DNA of 34,744 nucleotides, from positions 1 through 34,744 of the forward strand of contig JAFGCP010000021.1 of the NCBI GenBank assembly GCA_016932595.1, read 5' to 3'. The notes beneath the pieces are model-generated. The model was not told where the DNA came from. It worked only from the letters and a program-made list of their open reading frames with translations, and ran no database searches. This stretch comes from Deltaproteobacteria bacterium. GTDB lineage: Bacteria; Desulfobacterota; WTBG01; CAIYCZ01; CAIRTM01. This document shows, in pieces, positions 25,107-34,283 of the stretch. Each line of letters opens with the position of its first letter. Within the stretch, counting starts at the first letter, position 1. The position numbers and the translations under genes were made by a program.

Positions 25107-26218
25107 GGCAGGCTCACCCGGGGTAACGACCATCGGGATTTTGCTTGTATCGCATCAAGCAGGACTGCCTCGGTATCACGGGCAACCCTGTCCCAGTTGT
25201 AGTAATCAAGAGCGCTCTGCCGGGCATTGGCCCCCAGTGTGGTGCGCAGCGCGGGGTCTGCTTTCAGCATGCGCAAAGCATCTTTCAGAGCCTCAACCGT
25301 CGTGTCGATAAAAATGCCGTTGGCCCCATGTTGTATTATTTTTTCAAGCTGACCAAGCGCAGTCGTGATAACTGGTTTTCCTGCTGCCATGTAATCAAAG
25401 CACTTCAGGGGCGAGTTGTGAAATTGGTCCGTTTTTTTAATGTACGGGCACAGGCAAACATCAGCCGCAGCAAGAAAATGCTGGATGTCCGTAAACGGAA
25501 CCTGTCGAAGGACAAGCAGGTTTTTAAGCACAGGAAAATGATAGGCGCTTTCGCCGGCAATAATGATGAAAAGCATTTCCGGATCCGTCTGTTCGAGGCG
25601 CCTGGCGGCTTCAATAATGAGATCGAGCCCCTGCCAGACGGTTTTTGCATTCCCTGCCCAGATTATTTTGAACTTTTTGGAGAATTGCTCCAGGGGCGTT
25701 TTGACAATATTTTCAGGCATAAAGGCTTCCGGTAAAGCGCCATTGGGAATGCTGTAAGCCTTTTTTATGCCCATATGATGAAGCAGGTACTGCTGCAAAA
25801 TATCGGAAACGCCTATGCCGGCATCCGCCAGCCTGGCAAGAACCTTTAACCTGCGCTTCTCTCTTTTGATGAGGCGATCATGGTCTGTATTTGCGGGAAG
25901 CGTAGCGGCAAGCTCCTCGACGGGAGCATTCATTTCCCAGACAACCGGCAGCGACAAGGGGCGCAGGCATTTCAGCAGCGTGGCAAGGGGTAGATTTGAA
26001 AATACGGAAGCGCGTATATACAGCACATCGGCTGCATGCGCCAGCCGGAAAGCACCCAGTTTTGAACGGCTGAAATTGATGCAGTCGGGGTTTCCGTCGC
26101 CAGCACAGGACAGTATTTCATGCCCCCTTTTTTTCAGGGCTTGCATAAGGCAGTAGCCATGCACCGAGCAGCTTGCGGTAACAGGATAGTAGGGTGGATA
26201 GAAGTAGCCGATCTTCAT
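25103..26218 (-). CDS. glycosyltransferase family 4-like (GT-B)
   Basis: A 371-residue GT-B protein. MKIGYFYPPYYPVTASCSVH begins the acceptor domain; the second domain has FKIIWAGNAKTVWQGLDLII and a donor-region variant HNSPLKCFDYMAAGKPVI in which the second Glu of the usual pair is Asp. That NSPLK-type signature is a recognised subtype of GT4 enzymes. The start ATG overlaps the stop of the upstream gene by 4 bases (ATGA), and its own stop overlaps the next start in the same way, so three GT genes are translationally coupled here. Confidence 0.85.
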   Translation of the reverse strand: MKIGYFYPPYYPVTASCSVHGYCLMQALKKRGHEILSCAGDGNPDCINFSRSKLGAFRLAHAADVLYIRASVFSNLPLATLLKCLRPLSLPVVWEMNAPVEELAATLPANTDHDRLIKREKRRLKVLARLADAGIGVSDILQQYLLHHMGIKKAYSIPNGALPEAFMPENIVKTPLEQFSKKFKIIWAGNAKTVWQGLDLIIEAARRLEQTDPEMLFIIIAGESAYHFPVLKNLLVLRQVPFTDIQHFLAAADVCLCPYIKKTDQFHNSPLKCFDYMAAGKPVITTALGQLEKIIQHGANGIFIDTTVEALKDALRMLKADPALRTTLGANARQSALDYYNWDRVARDTEAVLLDAIQAKSRWSLPRVSLP

Positions 26219-27573
26219 TGCAGAGTTTCCGTCCTGTGCAGGGCTTGTGACAAGCGATGCCGGCGGCCAGGTGATTGAGAGCGGCCTGATTCGATGAGCG
26301 AGCCGTACAGCTTCAGTATTTCATCAGTATAAACGGTAATATCTTTCACCAGAGGCAGGTGGCGCGTGAGCCGTTCCCGCAGGCTTCGATCATTAATAAG
26401 CAGGGTGATTTTTTCAGCCAGAGAGGAGCTGTCGCCAGCTGTAAAGGTCAGACCTGAAAGGCCGTTATCGACAAGCTCGGCCATGCCGCCCAAATCAGAG
26501 ACGATGACCGGAGTCTTCGCCATGAAAGCTTCACCGATAACAAGAGGGCAGTTTTCATAGCAGACTGAAGGAAGTATGAGTACATCGATATCTGCAAAAG
26601 CGGCTTTTTTATTTTCTTTTTTCAATTCTTCCATGATGTAAATCCGGGGGTTGGTGATTTTTTTTTGCAGGTCCCGGCGCGTTGCAGGATGTATGGCCCC
26701 GTAAATTTTGAGCTCATGAGGGGGCGGGATACGGTTGAAGGCGGCAATTAATGTGTCAATGCCTTTATGGGGGCGTATGCCTCCTATAAAGGCAAATCGT
26801 AAAGCCGTGGAAGATGTTTTTTTGATATTGCTAAACATGCCGCTGTCGAAACCATGCCGGCAGAAGACTATTTTTTCTGCAGGTACTCCTGCATGGATAT
26901 ATTTTTCCATCAGAAAGCGGGAAGGAGCAATGAACAGATCGATATCTTTAACAATTTTTTTTATAAAAAACGGGCGCCATGAGGCAAGACTGAAATAGAG
27001 GAGCTTTTTTTTTGCGAAATTAATGACTTTTTTTGCGGTCTGCTTAAAAAGGCGTAACGGCAAAGGCCCGCGGCTATCAGCAGCATACAGGCCTGTTCGG
27101 TCCGACAGGCAGTCGCTGCAGCGTTGAGCGTCATAGCCGGGGCACAGCTGCATCATTTGATTCAGCAAAAAAGTCCGGGGGCACAAAAGCCAGAAATCAT
27201 GGAGGGTGAAGCAGCAGGCAATGCTGTGCGCTTTTGCGATGCGGGGCAGTCCGAGTGACAGATTGACAAGATGCTGAAAGTGTATAATGTCGGGCTTGAA
27301 TTCCCGGACGGCTTTGTCGAACTCCTGTTCGACCCATCTGCTTCGTTCATGAAACGGCTGATTGAAATTAGAATAGTTTTTGCCGAGCGCCCAGTAGGGT
27401 ATGCCGTTATGGCAGCCCTGTTCCACGGTCTTATCGGCGGCTTTGTCAGGAATGGTGAAAAACACACGGACATCATGTGCTTTCAGGAGTTCTTGAGAAA
27501 GCTGGCAGGTGTGCAACTCGCTGCCGCCCAGCCCAGTGGGTGGAAAATAGTGAATAACCTGTAAAATTTTCAC
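26215..27573 (-). CDS. glycosyltransferase family 4 (GT-B) with cysteine cluster
   Basis: A 452-residue GT4 starting at a GTG codon. The N-terminal domain opens MKILQVIHYFPPTGLGGSE and carries HDFWLLCPRT, followed by a cysteine group CPGYDAQRCSDC near residues 145-156 that might bind a metal; this insertion is seen in a subset of GT4 enzymes. The C-terminal domain has FIGGIRPHKGIDTLI and the donor signature YENCPLVIGEAF with Glu-x7-Glu. The last 20 or so residues are basic and poorly conserved-looking. It is coupled by an ATGA overlap to the next GT4. Confidence 0.88.
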   Translation of the reverse strand: MKILQVIHYFPPTGLGGSELHTCQLSQELLKAHDVRVFFTIPDKAADKTVEQGCHNGIPYWALGKNYSNFNQPFHERSRWVEQEFDKAVREFKPDIIHFQHLVNLSLGLPRIAKAHSIACCFTLHDFWLLCPRTFLLNQMMQLCPGYDAQRCSDCLSDRTGLYAADSRGPLPLRLFKQTAKKVINFAKKKLLYFSLASWRPFFIKKIVKDIDLFIAPSRFLMEKYIHAGVPAEKIVFCRHGFDSGMFSNIKKTSSTALRFAFIGGIRPHKGIDTLIAAFNRIPPPHELKIYGAIHPATRRDLQKKITNPRIYIMEELKKENKKAAFADIDVLILPSVCYENCPLVIGEAFMAKTPVIVSDLGGMAELVDNGLSGLTFTAGDSSSLAEKITLLINDRSLRERLTRHLPLVKDITVYTDEILKLYGSLIESGRSQSPGRRHRLSQALHRTETLQ

Positions 27574-27669
27574 GGCGGTATGTGAAGCTAAAAACTACGG
27601 GCAGCTGTTTTTTTGTATTGTCCAGATACCCCGTTATTCAGGGCCGCAGGCATGGCAGCAAAATAATGC

Positions 27670-28863
27670 TCACAATTTTTCATGTGCGCTGGAGCGCTCC
27701 TGCCGGCGGATTTTTGAGGCGGTTTGTTCTTTTATGACAAGCAGTTTATTTAAAAAAGGTTTTCCTGAAAAAGAAAGCAAGTAAAAGATGAGAAGGCTCA
27801 GGGGCAGAGACGGAGAAGAACAGGCCAGCGCATGCCGTATGCACCGGCGAAAATGCCGCATCTCACCCCGCTGATAATATGCCCAGGCCAGTAGGATGTA
27901 GTGCCGGTTAAACGCTTTTTTTATTAACGCGGGCGTCCTGGTTTTTCCGGGCTGTTCCCAGTAGGATTTAAAGATATCAAAAAAAGCCTCTTCTTTATCC
28001 CGCAGATCGCCGTCATAGCTGATAATTTTATCGCTGAGCGGAAAAAGCTCAATGGCCTGCAGCAGAAGCCGGGAAAAGTCTGCCCGGCAGCCGGCATTCC
28101 AGTACATCCAGGCCCAGTAAACACAGCGATCGAAAAAAAATGACGATTTATTTTTTTCGCTGATATCAACAGCATATTTATCAAGAAGCGCAAAAGAATC
28201 CCGCTCCATACGGGGCAGATTTTTATGAAGGTTGCTCCCGTGTATATAAAGCTTTACCAGGGGCTCAGCGATAAAATCTATATGACTGCGGCGAGCCGCC
28301 CTGATCCAGAGATCCCAATCCTCACAAGTATAAAAATTATTGTCGAACAGGCCGATTTCATCCAGCAGGCTTTTTCTTATAAGGACGGCGGAATCTGATC
28401 CGGTAATATGATTTCTAATCAGAAGATCCTGGAAAACAGCGCCCCGTTTTTCCGGAAGCACCTGCCGCAGCTCAGCTCCGTTTTCGTCCATCTGCAGAAA
28501 TCCACAATACACCATTCCGACAGAAGGATGCTGCTTCATGAGCTGCATCTGTAGTTGTAATTTTTTCGGCAGCCATTTATCATCATCATCCAAAAAAGCT
28601 ATATAGTCCCCCTGTGAAGCTAAAATTCCCGTATTTCTGGCAGCGCCAGGCCCTTCCGAGGATGATTTTTTAATAACGGTCACATTGCCATAAAAATGGC
28701 TTGCAAGCAATTCGTCTGTTCCATCTGTGCTTGCATCATCAACGACAATGATTTCATAATCAGTAAAAGTTTGTTTCAACACGCTGTTGAGGGCCCTTTG
28801 CAGTAAGAATTTCCTGTTATGCGTTGGTATGATGATGCTGACAGCAGGATTTGTTGTATTCAT
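27670..28863 (-). CDS. glycosyltransferase family 2 (GT-A)
   Basis: A 397-residue GT2. The first 110 residues are classical: VSIIIPTHNRKFLLQRAL, IIVVDDASTDGT and YIAFLDDDDKWLPKKL, giving the nucleotide-binding and metal-binding acidic groups. After the GT-A domain (to about 230) there is a largely helical tail, ending with a hydrophobic segment near residues 350-370 that could associate with the membrane, and a basic end. Gaps of 96 bases (downstream) and 134 bases (upstream) flank it, larger than within the adjacent coupled genes, with no terminator seen in either. Confidence 0.88.
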   Translation of the reverse strand: MNTTNPAVSIIIPTHNRKFLLQRALNSVLKQTFTDYEIIVVDDASTDGTDELLASHFYGNVTVIKKSSSEGPGAARNTGILASQGDYIAFLDDDDKWLPKKLQLQMQLMKQHPSVGMVYCGFLQMDENGAELRQVLPEKRGAVFQDLLIRNHITGSDSAVLIRKSLLDEIGLFDNNFYTCEDWDLWIRAARRSHIDFIAEPLVKLYIHGSNLHKNLPRMERDSFALLDKYAVDISEKNKSSFFFDRCVYWAWMYWNAGCRADFSRLLLQAIELFPLSDKIISYDGDLRDKEEAFFDIFKSYWEQPGKTRTPALIKKAFNRHYILLAWAYYQRGEMRHFRRCIRHALACSSPSLPLSLLIFYLLSFSGKPFLNKLLVIKEQTASKIRRQERSSAHEKL

Positions 28864-28997
28864 GATGGCTAAAAAAAGAGCTTTTTTTAATGTATGAAAA
28901 AGGCTCCGGACGGGCTGCTAGCTGACGGAAAACCAGATAAGTTGGTCGCGGCCAGGCGCCGGGGCGACCGGGCTAAAAGCAGGTAAGCGGCATACAA

Positions 28998-29687
28998 TCA
29001 TTTTCTGCAAATGGCCATTTTTCGAAAGACTGAAATGCAATCCGTGTTTTTGCCCCAAGGTATATCAATTTGGTTTATTATTTCCAACCCATTTCGTTTG
29101 CAATATTTTTTAAATAACTCTTTGGTCATATTGCTGCGCAGGCCAGGGTTTAAAGAAATATCTGATTTGGCCAATTTGCCTAAATTGGAATGGTGAACAA
29201 ATCCTGTTCCATTCACCTTGAGCACTCGTGAAAACTCTTTAATATAGTCACGCAGTACGCCTTTATCAAAATGCACCGCTGCATCCCAGCAGTAGATAAA
29301 CGTTATACTGCAATCCTTTATCATATTGAGGTCACTGCCTTCATTTTTATAGAAATACATACTGCAGTTCACTGCTTGATTTTCAAAACGTTTTCGAAGT
29401 TTCTCCAGTGCGTATTCGTTTAAGTCAACGGCATGAATTATGCGGGAAACTTGTGCGAGTTTTTCCGTATTTCTTCCTGCTCCGGGAGCAAGCTCCAGAA
29501 CGGTTTCAAAATTAAAATCCTTTATTACCGGCCATATCATTTTATCCCACTGCGTATCCATAGACTGCTCTGCCATTGCGAAATAGTCATTCCACAATCC
29601 CTTAGTGGAACAAAATTTTTTATTTTTCTTTTTTGACGAAAAAACTTCCAGTAGCACATCCAAAAAAAATCGCACATTTTTTTTCAT
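28998..29687 (-). CDS. class I SAM-dependent methyltransferase
   Basis: A 229-residue methyltransferase with motif I LELAPGAGRNTEKLA at about residue 63, HAVDLNEYALEKL (acidic end of beta-2), ITFIYCWDAAVHF and VLKVNGTGFVHHSN. The layout suits a sugar or glycan-end methyltransferase. Codons are visibly richer in A/T and Lys/Asn than in the neighbouring genes, suggesting a separate origin. The ATG at 29687 has only a purine-rich AAAAAGG very close upstream, so the start is less certain than the frame. It is flanked by the most A/T-rich intergenic stretch in the cluster (29688-29783). Confidence 0.8.
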   Translation of the reverse strand: MKKNVRFFLDVLLEVFSSKKKNKKFCSTKGLWNDYFAMAEQSMDTQWDKMIWPVIKDFNFETVLELAPGAGRNTEKLAQVSRIIHAVDLNEYALEKLRKRFENQAVNCSMYFYKNEGSDLNMIKDCSITFIYCWDAAVHFDKGVLRDYIKEFSRVLKVNGTGFVHHSNLGKLAKSDISLNPGLRSNMTKELFKKYCKRNGLEIINQIDIPWGKNTDCISVFRKMAICRK

Positions 29688-29783
29688 GCCTTTTTTGTCC
29701 TTAATAAAAATATAAACATATTGTTGTTCTGAATCAAATTCATGAAAAAGATCGTATAGTATTCAAAGATTCCCCTTGCTTGC

Positions 29784-30728
29784 TCAGGCGCCGCTAGTAT
29801 CATTTTCTTTTGGAGCAGTAGAGACATAGCGCTTAGCCCGGCGAAACAATGCTCCAAGAACGCGTCGGGGGAAAAAGAACGGTGCTTTCAAGGCTTCTTT
29901 ACAGGCATGCAAGCGGGGATGGAGGATTTTCCATTTACCCTCAAGCCGCTGAAGGTGCTCAGGCCTTTGTGAGCGCTGAACACCCTGATCAGTCAATAGC
30001 CAATTAGCATCCCAAAGGGTGAACCATCTATCTTTACAGCCAGCTAACGCTTTATTGCGAACACATTCCGGCCCTTCCCAAACCGTCTGCCACCCGTTCG
30101 GAGCATGGGAGTAATCATGGTTCTGGTGGATAGCTGTTATAACCGGCGTGGCGTCTATAACCGCAGCCCTGCGTGCCCGCGCCCTGTAGATCAGCCAGTT
30201 GTCATAGGCCGGCCGGCCTATGGCAAACGGCGGGATTTTACCCCAGAGTCCGTGAGAAAAAACAAAATAATCAATGCCGTCGGGTGTATGGAGCACTGCA
30301 TCCTTTCCGAGTCTATAACGCAGTTTTGTTTCCCAGGCAGCATCATGAAAGTCCAGAGGGTGATCAATATGCATATCCCAGCGTTGACCAGCCAAAAGGA
30401 AGCGGTGAAATGATATATTGTTGAGCGCCTTCGGAAAATCACTTAACAAAATAATATCAGCATTGATGAAGCAAAAAAACTTGTTTGTGGAAAGGTGCTG
30501 AGCCTTCTCGAAAATATCATTTAATAATGGTGTGCCAAACTCATTGCGGGCAATTTCAGGGCAATGTCGAGCGCCATATTCCTCTGCAACCTCTGCAGTG
30601 CCTTCCTCATCGCCAAATAAAATGATCTCACAAGACGATTTCAGGCTCATCCAGCTTTGAATTGCATTGCGCTGAATAATGTTAAAATGTCCCTTGAAAT
30701 GTTTGGGGACGGCGAACAGCGTCAGCAT
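29784..30728 (-). CDS. GT-A-fold nucleotide-sugar transferase-like protein
   Basis: A 314-residue protein without a signal or membrane segment. FFCFINADIILLSDF near residue 88 resembles the metal/donor site of GT-A enzymes, with an Asn-Ala-Asp in the DxD position. HGLWGKIPPFAIGRPAYDNW (about 160-180) is typical of a small group of poorly characterised transferases in bacterial glycan loci. The basic C-terminus (RRVLGALFRRAKR) could attach it to the membrane. AAGGA lies 7 bases before the ATG at 30728, which overlaps the end of the upstream GT4 gene by 7 bases. The function is predicted by fold only. Confidence 0.65.
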   Translation of the reverse strand: MLTLFAVPKHFKGHFNIIQRNAIQSWMSLKSSCEIILFGDEEGTAEVAEEYGARHCPEIARNEFGTPLLNDIFEKAQHLSTNKFFCFINADIILLSDFPKALNNISFHRFLLAGQRWDMHIDHPLDFHDAAWETKLRYRLGKDAVLHTPDGIDYFVFSHGLWGKIPPFAIGRPAYDNWLIYRARARRAAVIDATPVITAIHQNHDYSHAPNGWQTVWEGPECVRNKALAGCKDRWFTLWDANWLLTDQGVQRSQRPEHLQRLEGKWKILHPRLHACKEALKAPFFFPRRVLGALFRRAKRYVSTAPKENDTSGA

Positions 30729-32176
30729 AGAGCATCCTTTTTATCCGTCCGCCACGAGCGGGGGGCGCTTTGTCTGTGGATGCTTTCCTTCTCGATGATT
30801 TCCTGGTACCATGCAAGATACGCATCTGCCTGCCGTTCAAGGGAGAAACGCGCTCGGGCATCCTGCGCCGCCTGGACGCCAAGCTGCCGACACAGCTCAT
30901 CATCGCCGGCCAAAGCAAGTATCGCTGCCGATAACGCCGCCGGGTCGCCTCCGGGAACCAGTATTCCCGTTGCCTGCTCCTTTGCAAAAAGCCGCAGCCC
31001 ATCCGGCGCCGCGCTTGATCCTAAGCTCATAATCTGCTCGGGAATGCCGCCCACTGCCGTTGCAACTACCGGCGTGCCGCAGGCAAGCGCTTCAAGAATC
31101 GTGTTGGGAAATGTGTCGGCTCGTGCAGCGTGCACATACATGTCAGCCGCCCGGTAGTAGCATGCGATGCGCCGCGGGTCCTGCTGGGGGGGCACAAAAC
31201 ATACCTCGGCATTACCGATGCGCTCCGGCGGCGCATCTTCTCCCAGGGCTATAAATGTTATGCCCCCTTCCTGAAGGTTCGCATCGGTCAGGGCAACCGC
31301 TTTTCGGAGCGAATGATAGTCTTTCCAGATATTATCGCGGATGCCGTGTGCTGCAAACAGCAGGACTTTTGCAGCCTGGTTGATGCCGAGCGCGGCCCGT
31401 GCAGCCTGCTTTTCTCCCGGATGAAAAACGGCAAGATCTACTCCATTGGGTATGACCCGGCAGCCCTGTGCGCCGGTCATTAACATGGATTTGCGCACCT
31501 TGTCCATAAGCCAGTTGCACGGCGTTGCGATATAGAGGCGGCTGCGGGCATAAATTTTTTTTTTGCGCCGCCAGTTCCAGGCAGTGGCGTCCCGTTTGAT
31601 CCCCGGATAGATAGTGAGATCAGGGCAGGCTCCGCATCCGGTTATCCATCTGTTGCACTCAAAGGAATGCGCGCAGTGCCCGCTCAGCAGCCACGCATCG
31701 TGCAGATGCACTATAAGGGGCACTGCATGGCTGAGCATGGGTAGATAGCGCAGGTCAAAATAGTTCGCATGGAGGTTGTGGGCATGAATGATATCCGGCC
31801 TCTGCGGGGTGGACTGCAGCATCTTTCTGGTGCCTGGAAAATTAAAATCCTCCCATCCCAGCTCACGCTGGATTGCAGGAATACCCTGCGCCATTATGCG
31901 CAGCCATCCGCAGAGCCGCCCCAGGGCTTGTGTTCTGTTTCCGTTTGGAATCAGCCGGTCGTGCAAGCCCGGGCACAGGCGCGCCCAGGGCACAGAGGTG
32001 GCCGTTTTCGGGATTTCAAAAACATGGTCGTCCTGCGCAAGCTTTCGGCCTACCGCAAGCCAGGAGCCATGCCCCCTTTGTTGATATGTTTTGAACAGTC
32101 CCCAGGCGATCTTTTCAGCGCCGCCGTAACAATCAAAAGTATTTATCTGCAGAATATCGAGCTGGTTTTTATTCAT
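30722..32176 (-). CDS. glycosyltransferase family 4 (GT-B)
   Basis: A 484-residue GT4. The N-terminal domain starts DILQINTFDCYGGAEK and includes HDAWLLSGHC and a cysteine set (CAHSFECNRWITGCGAC) that resembles the metal-binding insertion of some GT4 proteins. The second domain has VLLFAAHGIRD and the donor motif RADTFPNTILEALACG, with Asp in place of the first Glu, a frequent variant. The frame is open to 32266, but the first 30 codons overlap the upstream methyltransferase gene and look non-native, so ATG 32176 is used, though its ribosome site is weak. The end overlaps the next gene by 7 bases. Confidence 0.86.
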   Translation of the reverse strand: MNKNQLDILQINTFDCYGGAEKIAWGLFKTYQQRGHGSWLAVGRKLAQDDHVFEIPKTATSVPWARLCPGLHDRLIPNGNRTQALGRLCGWLRIMAQGIPAIQRELGWEDFNFPGTRKMLQSTPQRPDIIHAHNLHANYFDLRYLPMLSHAVPLIVHLHDAWLLSGHCAHSFECNRWITGCGACPDLTIYPGIKRDATAWNWRRKKKIYARSRLYIATPCNWLMDKVRKSMLMTGAQGCRVIPNGVDLAVFHPGEKQAARAALGINQAAKVLLFAAHGIRDNIWKDYHSLRKAVALTDANLQEGGITFIALGEDAPPERIGNAEVCFVPPQQDPRRIACYYRAADMYVHAARADTFPNTILEALACGTPVVATAVGGIPEQIMSLGSSAAPDGLRLFAKEQATGILVPGGDPAALSAAILALAGDDELCRQLGVQAAQDARARFSLERQADAYLAWYQEIIEKESIHRQSAPRSWRTDKKDALC

Positions 32177-32223
32177 GGAGCATTGCATTGTAGAAAGACG
32201 TGGACAGGCCGCAGCCTGTGAAA

Positions 32224-32880
32224 TCAAGCGTTTTGTTTTTCCGCAATTGCCCGAACCTGAAACCATGAGCGTGCTATTCTTCCGTACACCCTGCAGGCTG
32301 CTTCAAATACTGTGCGCCCGGCATACTTTGCAATGGAGGCATATTTCGGGGGCCATTTATGGATATAGGGCTTTGATTCGATCAGTGAAAACCCGGCTTC
32401 CGTGAGCAGATTGCCCAAACACATCGGGCTCCAGGTGTAGAGGTGATGGTTGATATCATTGGGTGAAAAAGAATAATTGATTGATTCGCACGGAACGACA
32501 ATGATGATCCGCCCCCTTTGTTTTAGCTTTGCATACAGTGTTTCCAATTCCAGCAGAGGATGCAATGCATGCTCAAGAGCATTGTTGGAGATGATTTTGT
32601 CGGCATAGTCGTCCGGCACATCCCTCGAGCATGAGTATACTTCAACCCCGTTTTTTTTTGCCGCTTCCGCCGCTGCGGCATTGGGTTCAATGCCTATTTT
32701 TTTGCGGCAGTGCAGATTCTTAAGAAGATAGCCGCCACCGCAGCCAAAGTCCAGGACATCATCGGATTGGCCAAGGTAGCTGCTGAATTTAGTCAGATTC
32801 GCCCAGCCGCCGAATTCACCCACCGAGGATTGCCAGGAAAAATATTTTTTATCATAGTGTGTGCTCGTTGCTTCCGGCAT
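32224..32880 (-). CDS. class I SAM-dependent methyltransferase
   Basis: A 218-residue methyltransferase: THYDKKYFSWQ at the N-terminus, motif I VLDFGCGGGYLLKNL at about residue 42, IGIEPNAAAAE, ISNNALEHALHPLLELE and GRIIIVVPCE. The N-terminal pattern and NNALEH motif match methyltransferases found in O-antigen and capsule clusters (Methyltransf_23 type). The frame is open from a TTG at 32919, but ATG 32880 with AAGG 9 bases upstream is preferred. It lies 47 bases upstream of the GT4 gene. Target unknown. Confidence 0.85.
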   Translation of the reverse strand: MPEATSTHYDKKYFSWQSSVGEFGGWANLTKFSSYLGQSDDVLDFGCGGGYLLKNLHCRKKIGIEPNAAAAEAAKKNGVEVYSCSRDVPDDYADKIISNNALEHALHPLLELETLYAKLKQRGRIIIVVPCESINYSFSPNDINHHLYTWSPMCLGNLLTEAGFSLIESKPYIHKWPPKYASIAKYAGRTVFEAACRVYGRIARSWFQVRAIAEKQNA

Positions 32881-32987
32881 ACAAACCAGCCTTAAAATAA
32901 GTTTACCGTAGCCCGTCAACCATGGCGGGAATGCAAGATGCAGCGCTAATGTTTGCAGCGCCAGTGTCTAAAAACACCATCAGGTTT

Positions 32988-33893
32988 TCATGAGAACCTG
33001 CTGCGCCAGTTTTTTAAAAAAGAAGGCGCAGCAATTTTTTCTTCACGTATAAAAAAACGTTTTTTCAAGATCTCCTGCAGGGCGGCCTCTGAGTGGACGA
33101 TGAATTCCGGATGGTGCAGCGGTGTCCCGATTTCAAAAGAAGTACGCGCGCTGAAAGGAAAAATTTCTTTTGTATGTGTTGCAGCATATCCGAAACCGAT
33201 ATTGCTTACTAAATTCATATTAGAATTTATACATAATCCGCTATTGCAAAAAATGGTATATGTCCAAATATAGGCCCATGAGTCAATAGCGCCGTTTTTA
33301 ACTTTCAAAAAGATATCCTCCCAGTATTTTTTTTGGCTGTCCGTAAAAAAAATGCTGCTCAAAATATCGTGTTCGATAAATTTGTCAAGATTATGCATGT
33401 CTATATCAAAGTGCCGCCAAGCCCGTTTCCACGTCGCCCATCCCCAGCAGTGTTCTATTTTTGAAAAATAATAGCTGTCGTGCGAAACCGGGTGATCCAG
33501 GGGGTTTTCGCCTGATATATGCATGATTCTTTCATCGTTGCGGTACTGCTTCAGCAGTTCCCGGCAGTAGTGAAAAAAGCTGTGTGACGGCAGCGTATCG
33601 TCTTCCAGAATTATTCCTTCTTCTGTATGTTCGAAAAACCAATTAATCGCCTCGCTTACAGCTTTTTTACACCCCAGGTTTTTTTCTCTAAAGAGCGTTT
33701 TCACCTCGCAGTCCCAATCAATTTGCTCAATTATGCCGCGCGTGCGTTCGCACAGAATCCTTTCAGCTTCATTCCTGGGCCCGTCTGCCGCGACAAAAAG
33801 ACGCGCGGGCTGAGCCATGCGAATTTCTCTGAAAACAAGCTCGGTGAGCTCCGGCCTGTTGAATATCAGGAATAATACCGGTACGTCAAACAT
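32988..33893 (-). CDS. GT-A glycosyltransferase-like protein (HlpA-like annotation group)
   Basis: A 301-residue protein of the nucleotide-diphospho-sugar transferase superfamily. VPVLFLIFNRPELTELVF opens it, FVAADGPRNE is the first acidic loop, NLGCKKAV follows, EGIILEDDTLPSHSFF at about residue 95 is the metal-site block, and HCWGWATWKRAW at about 150 is characteristic of this group. Relatives are often labelled hemolytic protein HlpA-like, but the fold and setting indicate sugar transfer. The ribosome site is strong: GAGGAG about 5 bases before ATG 33893. No clear terminator follows, although its stop codon lies within a short imperfect hairpin (CAGGTT and AACCTG arms, about 32983-33002). 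Confidence 0.75.
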   Translation of the reverse strand: MFDVPVLFLIFNRPELTELVFREIRMAQPARLFVAADGPRNEAERILCERTRGIIEQIDWDCEVKTLFREKNLGCKKAVSEAINWFFEHTEEGIILEDDTLPSHSFFHYCRELLKQYRNDERIMHISGENPLDHPVSHDSYYFSKIEHCWGWATWKRAWRHFDIDMHNLDKFIEHDILSSIFFTDSQKKYWEDIFLKVKNGAIDSWAYIWTYTIFCNSGLCINSNMNLVSNIGFGYAATHTKEIFPFSARTSFEIGTPLHHPEFIVHSEAALQEILKKRFFIREEKIAAPSFLKNWRSRFS

Positions 33894-34043
33894 TGGAACT
33901 CCTCAGGGTGGTTCGGTCGAGGGGCAGTTTCAGTAATAAAAAGCTGTGCTGGTTTAGCCGTTTTGATGCATGAGCGCATCCACCGGGTCACATTCAGGCG
34001 CTGAAAATATTAAGAAGAATAGGGGTGGGCACCGAATGGTTTT

Positions 34044-34283
34044 TCATGTATTGGAAATTGCGCGTCTTTGATAAAGAATATTGTAATAGCTTTCCTCGAA
34101 ATTCAATATGGCCAGGGGTTTATACAGGTGGACGATGACTGCTTCAATTTTGTCCCCGCATCGCGCCTCAACCAGAATGAATTAAATGCGGCGCCGATCA
34201 AAGGCAATGCCTTTCAGAACCGGCGCCTCCGATCCCTCGACGTCCAGCGACAGCAGATCGATATGTTTAAGATAATGTTTTTC
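34044..34283 (-). pseudogene. remnant of an FkbM-family methyltransferase (C-terminal part, broken)
   Basis: Read on the minus strand, this stretch gives HIDLLSLDVEGSEAPVLKG and then FDRRRI, an in-frame TAA at 34182-34184, and beyond it FILVEARCGDKIEAVIVHLY and NILYQRRAISN up to a TGA at 34044-34046. IDLLSLDVEG...ILVE is the conserved C-terminal signature of FkbM-type O-methyltransferases, and the order and spacing are right for that family. The N-terminal SAM-binding part is absent; the remnant starts inside the end of the Wzt-like gene in another frame. So the gene is truncated at 5' and interrupted by a stop. The rest of the gap up to 33894 shows nothing recognisable. A sequencing error at the stop cannot restore the missing N-terminus. 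Confidence 0.8.

Noticed and set aside
28945-28975. GGTCGC/GCGACC hairpin downstream of the methyltransferase gene.
   Set aside because: Six-base stem with a large GC-rich loop and no T-run; not a convincing terminator or known element.
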